64,000 bases of DNA from Pseudomonas farsensis (GTDB lineage: Bacteria; Pseudomonadota; Gammaproteobacteria; Pseudomonadales; Pseudomonadaceae), in contig NZ_JABWRF020000005.1 of NCBI RefSeq assembly GCF_014268805.2, positions 62,001 to 126,000 on the forward strand, given 5' to 3'. Positions 63,146 to 64,000 of this stretch are shown here, piece by piece. Position numbers and translations under genes: made by a program. Numbering within the stretch: the first letter of the stretch is position 1; every line of letters starts with the position of its first letter. The notes under the pieces were generated by a model. The model did no database searches, was not told the origin of the DNA, and saw nothing but the letters and a program-made list of their open reading frames with translations.

Positions 63146-64000
63146 TTGGACTGGCAAACCCTGCTGAACCGCGAACGTCTGGGCAAGGCCCTGTACAGCC
63201 CTGAGGAACTGGGCCGCAGCCCCTTCCACAAAGACCACGACCGCATCATATTTTCCGGGGCATTCCGCCGCTTGGGGCGCAAGACCCAGGTGCACCCGGT
63301 TACCAGCAACGATCATATCCACACCCGTCTTACCCACTCGCTCGAAGTCAGTTGCGTCGGCCGCTCACTGGGCATGCGCGTGGGCGAAACCTTGCGCCAC
63401 GACCTGCCTGACTGGTGCGAACCCAGCGACCTTGGGATGATCGTGCAGTCGGCGTGCCTGGCCCACGACATCGGCAACCCGCCATTCGGACACTCCGGCG
63501 AAGATGCCATCCGCCACTGGTTCCAACAGGCGGCCGGGCGCGGTTGGCTGGACGACATGAGCGACGACCAGCGCGCCGATTTTCTCAATTTCGAAGGCAA
63601 CGCCCAAGGCTTCCGGGTGCTGACGCAACTGGAATACCACCAGTTCGACGGTGGCACCCGTCTGACCTATGCCACCCTGGGTACCTACCTTAAATACCCA
63701 TGGACGGCGCGGCACGCCGATGCGCTTGGCTACAAGAAGCACAAGTTCGGCTGCTACCAGAGCGAGCTGCCGCTGCTCGAACAGATTGCCGGCAAGCTGG
63801 GCCTGCCACTGCTTGAACCGCAGCGGTGGGCGCGTCACCCGCTGGTGTACCTCATGGAGGCGGCAGACGACATCTGCTACGCGCTGATCGACCTTGAGGA
63901 CGGCCTGGAGATGGACCTGCTGCAATACGCCGAGGTCGAGGCGTTGCTGCTCGACCTGGTGGGCGACGACCTTCCAGAGACCTACCGCCAGCTCGGGCCG
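63146..64000 (+). CDS. dgt: Deoxyguanosinetriphosphate triphosphohydrolase, 5' part
   Basis: 285 codons are seen; the gene runs past the window end. It hydrolyses dGTP to deoxyguanosine and triphosphate. The HD-domain metal site is formed by TRLTHSLEVSCVGRSLG (His), SACLAHDIGNPPFGHSGEDAI (His-Asp) and a later Asp in MEAADDICYALIDLEDG. The N terminus WQTLLNRERLGK and FRRLGRKTQVHPV are typical. TTG 63146 follows GGAG at 8 nt spacing; no ATG or GTG lies near. Confidence 0.9.
   Translation, partial: MDWQTLLNRERLGKALYSPEELGRSPFHKDHDRIIFSGAFRRLGRKTQVHPVTSNDHIHTRLTHSLEVSCVGRSLGMRVGETLRHDLPDWCEPSDLGMIVQSACLAHDIGNPPFGHSGEDAIRHWFQQAAGRGWLDDMSDDQRADFLNFEGNAQGFRVLTQLEYHQFDGGTRLTYATLGTYLKYPWTARHADALGYKKHKFGCYQSELPLLEQIAGKLGLPLLEPQRWARHPLVYLMEAADDICYALIDLEDGLEMDLLQYAEVEALLLDLVGDDLPETYRQLGP

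Overview
The window looks like a chromosomal backbone segment of a Pseudomonas of the P. putida group. The evidence is its high GC content, strong Pseudomonas-type codon use, and gene blocks characteristic of the genus: mlaA/HAD/DUF4404/queF/copper-copRS, lolCDE-PilZ-glpQ-sthA-gap-mfd-csiV, nagZ-psrA-lexA-sulA, topA-fadAB, moaB-moeA, and acnA-aer. Species-level assignment and the comparison with P. putida KT2440 and P. aeruginosa PAO1 gene order are from memory, not from a search. There is no prophage, integron, CRISPR array or insertion sequence. The only repeats are short REP-type palindromes between genes and one 11-bp tandem duplication that breaks a gene.

Layout. 1-5.1 kb: the 5' part of an MlaA-like outer-membrane lipid-asymmetry gene, a HAD-fold protein without the nucleophile, DUF4404, queF (queuosine), and a copper module (cupredoxin-like periplasmic protein divergent from copRS, with a CopR-type box between them). 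5.2-13.3 kb: lolCDE lipoprotein export, a PilZ protein, a glycerophosphodiesterase, soluble transhydrogenase sthA and a long GAPDH. 13.4-20.8 kb: mfd, csiV and a SWIM/SNF2 helicase in one tight row. 20.9-25 kb: nagZ, psrA and the lexA-sulA SOS operon, with clear PsrA and LexA operators. 25-32.4 kb: topA, DUF1653 and fadBA beta-oxidation. 32.5-38 kb: universal stress protein, ABC-F ATPase uup, lytic transglycosylase slt and a MOSC protein. 38-46 kb: cheV under a FliA-type promoter, an Hpt-like small protein, a NarL-type two-component pair, a YegS lipid kinase, an orphan GT4 glycosyltransferase, moeA-moaB, a small lipoprotein and tRNA-Pro(CGG). 46-53 kb: a chemoreceptor, an MsbA-like ABC exporter, pdxB, tusA and rlmM. 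53-64 kb: acnA, a frameshifted CPBP-like membrane gene behind a folded 90-nt intercistronic element, aer (FliA-type promoter), a pseudouridine synthase behind an uncharacterised gene with a near-perfect LexA box, a glutaredoxin-like protein, a solitary amtB, a DUF883/YqjE-like envelope trio and the 5' part of dgt.

Most of the window is ordinary housekeeping. The parts most worth a second look are: the SOS box at 60180-60195 in front of an uncharacterised 102-aa gene; the branched structure that exactly fills the acnA-CPBP gap and pairs the downstream Shine-Dalgarno; the 11-bp duplication that frameshifts that downstream gene; the paired half-sites and the long hairpin upstream of fadB; and the Hpt-like protein beside cheV that lacks the phospho-accepting histidine.
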